From CAVPLU01 sp964601325 (GTDB lineage Archaea; Thermoproteota; Bathyarchaeia; 40CM-2-53-6): 7,762 bases of DNA. The stretch spans positions 1-7,762 of the forward strand of contig CAZRNA010000077.1 in assembly GCA_964601325.1 (NCBI GenBank), written 5' to 3'. The notes under the pieces are model-generated. The model worked only from the letters and a program-made list of their open reading frames with translations, was not told the origin of the DNA and searched no databases. Positions 5,700 to 7,762 of this stretch are shown in pieces (positions within the stretch are counted from its first letter, which is position 1; the number at the start of each line of letters is the position of its first letter). The position numbers were made by a program, and so were the translations under genes.

Positions 5700-5790
5700 T
5701 CACTTCTCCGCTAAGGCGACCTCTGCTCGTCTTGATCCGAACTCTTAAGAGGGCCAGTCGCTTGCTAATACGAAGTCCACTGCAGCCATT

Positions 5791-6387
5791 CTAGCGCACG
5801 CCAAAGCTGCCCAGCACCATCAAGACCACTGCTGTACAGATGCCCACCGCCAACATCCGCAGCCCAGCAGCAAGCATGTTTTCGCGAGAGATCTTCCCCA
5901 AGAAGGCTCCCAATATGAAGAGAATCGCCAGGATCAATAGGATTGAGGCCGGGAAAGCCGACCATCCCGGTACAATCCCGAAAAGTGCCAGTGCGTATGG
6001 GATCATCGGTACAGCGGCGGCTATCGCTGGCGAGAAACCGTCTACCAACGCGGCCCACACCGACGCAACAGAGGCTGCCTTCACGTGGATTGACCGGCGG
6101 AGGTCAGATAGCATCGCTCTCTTTAGCCCGCGCAACCTCCTCGCGCGCTCAGCTTGCTCAGTGAGGTATGCCCCAGAAAGGCCCGAGACACCCATGGCGA
6201 AACTGGCCCCCAACCCGGCGCCGATAACAAACTTTGGATCCACGGGGCCGGTGGCGCTCGCGCCCAAGAGTATCCCAAGCATGGTCATGGCCCCATCAAA
6301 AGAATTGATGACAAAATACCTTCGCGAGATGCTCGCGACTCCAGCAATCCGGAGGTATTCCCTTAGTCGCCTGATTCTTGATAGCAT
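5791..6387 (-). CDS. VIT1/CCC1-family transporter-like protein (TIGR00267 type)
   Basis: A complete 198-residue membrane protein with five hydrophobic segments, matching the five-helix VIT1/CCC1 (DUF125) fold. In eukaryotes this family moves Fe2+ or Mn2+ into vacuoles; archaeal members are presumed cation transporters. Visible family signatures are the first-helix motif YFVINSFDGAMTMLGILLGA at about 24-43, with the family's Asp-Gly pair, and GVSGLSGAYLTEQAERAR at 66-83. The latter leads into the charged cytoplasmic segment that in plant VIT1 binds metal, which here is short. Helices three to five lie at about 109-135, 141-163 and 171-195. The start is ATG at 6387, with AGAGGT about 10 bases upstream. 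A 7-bp inverted repeat (CTGAAGG/CCTTCAG at 6410-6446) lies just upstream. It is followed on the same strand by the DUF211 gene. Confidence 0.85.
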   Translation of the reverse strand: MLSRIRRLREYLRIAGVASISRRYFVINSFDGAMTMLGILLGASATGPVDPKFVIGAGLGASFAMGVSGLSGAYLTEQAERARRLRGLKRAMLSDLRRSIHVKAASVASVWAALVDGFSPAIAAAVPMIPYALALFGIVPGWSAFPASILLILAILFILGAFLGKISRENMLAAGLRMLAVGICTAVVLMVLGSFGVR

Positions 6388-6805
6388 TCAGCCGAACCTC
6401 TGATCATGACTGAAGGCAGGACGACACAACATACAGCTTCCTTCAGCGGAACAGGGAGCACTGAATCCAAGCGGCGAAAAAGGGGCCTGTCTGCTTCGCG
6501 GCCACGCTGGAGTCATGTATGAACGTACGTGCGGGGTTCCATACGGACACCTTCCGACCACCCTTGGTGGAACGCTGCCTCTTCATAGCTTAACGACTTA
6601 TGCGCGCTGGTACCTGTACTTGTCGGTGCCGGATCCAGTAACGGACACGGTCGAGCACGACCGGAACTGATAGCACGAGCGTACCTGCCCGACCGCGCTT
6701 CATCTGCTCTCGCGCAGCCTAGTCGGGACCCAGTAATGGCAAGTTCTGATGGACTAACTGACACACGCGCGTCTGGCACACTTGTCCTAGGGATCGACCA
6801 AGTGC
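6388..6805. other. Gene-poor stretch between the transporter and the IS remnant
   Basis: I find no credible gene in these 418 bases. A minus-strand frame (6513-6779) is rich in R, S, P and A without any domain, and a plus-strand frame of 56 codons from 6516 is equally featureless. Inverted repeats are CTGAAGG/CCTTCAG (6410-6416 and 6440-6446), near the promoter of the transporter gene, and CGGTCG-AGCA-CGACCG (6648-6663), a perfect 6-bp stem with a 4-base loop. The second could be a remnant of the end hairpin of the insertion sequence or mere chance. The left end of the element cannot be placed. Confidence 0.4.
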
Positions 6806-7087
6806 GTGCAAACCAGCCTGTTGTCGACGATCAGCGCACAGTTCAGTTCTTCCAATGCCGATGGCTGGTCGATGAATAGTCCGAAAGGAGTGATGCGAGC
6901 TTGCCGAATCGCACCAAACAGGATAGTGATGGGATTGAAAGGCTACACTTCAAGGATCTTGCGAAAGGAATTTCCTCAGCTACGAACCAGCCTCCCCGCT
7001 CTTTGGACAAGGAGCTACTTTGTTTCCACCCACGGGCATGTTTCCTCCGAAACGATCAAGAGATGCGTGGAAGAGCAAGAATGCTGA
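6806..7087 (+). pseudogene. tnpA: Remnant of IS200/IS605-family TnpA transposase
   Basis: The C-terminal half of a Y1-type single-strand transposase is clear: RIAPNRIVMGLKGYTSRI, LRKEFPQLRTSLPALWTRSY, FVSTHGHVSSETIKRCVEEQ. Intact TnpA (about 130-155 residues) cuts and joins hairpin ends of the element using an HUH pair of histidines in the DHVHLF-like strand and a tyrosine in the last helix (..IRRYIENQ). Here the last-helix position is Cys (codon TGC, 7064-7066), one transition from the expected TAC. No HUH motif is found in any frame upstream, where the first ~30 residues of this ORF match nothing. The frame starts at GTG 6806, but true homology begins near 6895. The stop overlaps the tnpB start by seven bases, a normal tnpA-tnpB arrangement. 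It is almost certainly inactive. Confidence 0.85.
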
Positions 7088-7762
7088 CCGTATACAAATT
7101 CAGGCTGTACCCAACAAAGACGCAGGCCAATCTGATGGGCGAGACTATTAAGACCTGTAGACGACTGTACAATGCTCTGCTCTCAGACAGAATAGAAAAT
7201 GGGAACGGGTTCTACGAGCAGAAGAGGCCGCTCGCTTCGATGAAGTCAAACAGCAAATTTCTCAGGGCTGCGCATTCTCAAGTCTTGCAGGATGTTGCCT
7301 TGAGGCTCGATAAGGCGTTCGGGTCCTTCTTTGCTGGATTAGCAGATACCCAAAATTCAAACGCAAAGGCAAGTACACCTCCTTCACCTATCCTCAGTAT
7401 GGCGGATTCAAAATAACTGAAGATGCAATATCGAACCTGTCGAAGATAGGCTCGGTCAAAGTGAGGATGCATCGCAAGATTCAAGGAACGCCGAAGGCTT
7501 GCGTAGTGATTCGAGACATCGACCAATGGTACGCTTGCATATTCACAGAATTGGAGCAAGGTGGAGCAGAGAATCACCGTGGCGAGCCGAATAAGCCAAC
7601 AGTCGGGGTCGACTTGGGCATTTCGAATATCGCGACCTTGAGCGATAGAACAACCCTTCCAAGCCCTAGATACGTGCTCAAATCAATTCAGCAAATTAAG
7701 GGGCTTCGTCGCCCGAGGATGAGGGAGACGTGCCTTGACCTACGTTCTTCTGCACGATAGGG
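7081..7762 (+). pseudogene. tnpB: Frameshifted TnpB (OMEGA-type RNA-guided nuclease) gene remnant
   Basis: The frame from ATG 7081 begins MLTVYKFRLYPTKTQ, the typical TnpB opening, then TCRRLYNALLSDRIE and LDKAFGSFFAG. At about 7337 one base is missing. The next frame continues the family directly with ISRYPKFKRKGKYTSFTYPQ, then KVRMHRKIQGTPKACVVIRD and the RuvC-I motif VGVDLGISNIATLSD, whose catalytic Asp is at 7611-7613. After SIQQIKGL (about 7700) the expected arginine- and lysine-rich continuation is lost, and a TAG follows at 7758-7760. RuvC-II, the zinc finger and RuvC-III, with any omega-RNA at the 3' end, would lie beyond the window if they exist. TnpB proteins are RNA-guided DNA nucleases that help keep IS200/IS605 elements. 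This copy appears dead unless the shift is a sequencing error. Confidence 0.9.

Noticed and set aside
5840..6403. Plus-strand 187-codon frame
   Set aside because: It lies exactly antisense to the VIT1/CCC1-like gene, whose membrane helices and motifs are convincing.
6513..6779. Minus-strand 88-codon frame
   Set aside because: It is rich in R, S, A and P with no motif, typical of a chance open frame in GC-rich DNA.
7278..7577. Minus-strand 99-codon frame
   Set aside because: It is antisense to tnpB, whose motifs are clear in the plus-strand frames.

Overview
The window looks archaeal. The clearest signs are a DUF211 protein, a five-helix VIT1/CCC1-type membrane protein of the archaeal TIGR00267 type, TATA-like boxes about 75-85 bases upstream of two genes, GTG and TTG starts, and a small membrane-anchored surface protein with an N-terminal anchor and Ig-like strand pattern. 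The last of these resembles proteins I associate with Nitrososphaerota (Thaumarchaeota), but I cannot fix the phylum from this sequence. A run of exactly 100 Ns at 1676-1775 shows that this is a scaffold with a gap of unknown true size, so it is probably metagenome-derived.

Nearly everything from 1 to 6387 lies on the minus strand, so genes read right to left. Bases 1-1675 hold the first codons of a membrane protein that leaves the window (1-96), a membrane-anchored surface protein (305-760), a possible small helical ORF (856-1026), and thiT, the thiamine-binding S component of an ECF transporter (1028-1543). thiT is preceded by a clear TPP riboswitch (1583-1675) that abuts the N gap, so the thiT promoter is probably in the gap. 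This is the best-supported regulatory unit in the window: thiamine pyrophosphate sensed in the leader controls a thiamine importer subunit.

Bases 1781-5000 continue the transporter theme. There is a complete MFS permease (1781-3121) whose leader has a hairpin that pairs its own Shine-Dalgarno sequence, and a complete second ECF S-component-like protein (3274-3990). Upstream of it are apparent remains of a further S-component copy: a C-terminal half (4027-4317) and a possible N-terminal piece (4639-4962), with a truncated winged-helix regulator between them (4314-4574). No EcfA or EcfT gene is visible, so the S components would depend on an energising module encoded elsewhere. Bases 4963-5353 show no gene I can support.

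Bases 5354-6387 hold a DUF211 gene broken by one missing base and, upstream of it, an intact VIT1/CCC1-like transporter gene. Bases 6388-6805 are without a convincing gene. From about 6806 to the end, on the plus strand, lies a decayed IS200/IS605-family element: a tnpA remnant with its catalytic tyrosine changed to cysteine and no HUH motif, overlapping a tnpB that has a one-base frameshift and loses similarity near 7700.

Overall this is a vitamin or small-molecule uptake neighbourhood with visible gene decay. No wholly new system is evident. The best leads are the archaeal TPP riboswitch-thiT unit, the paired-SD leader of the MFS gene, the broken S-component and wHTH cluster, and the two single-base frameshifts.
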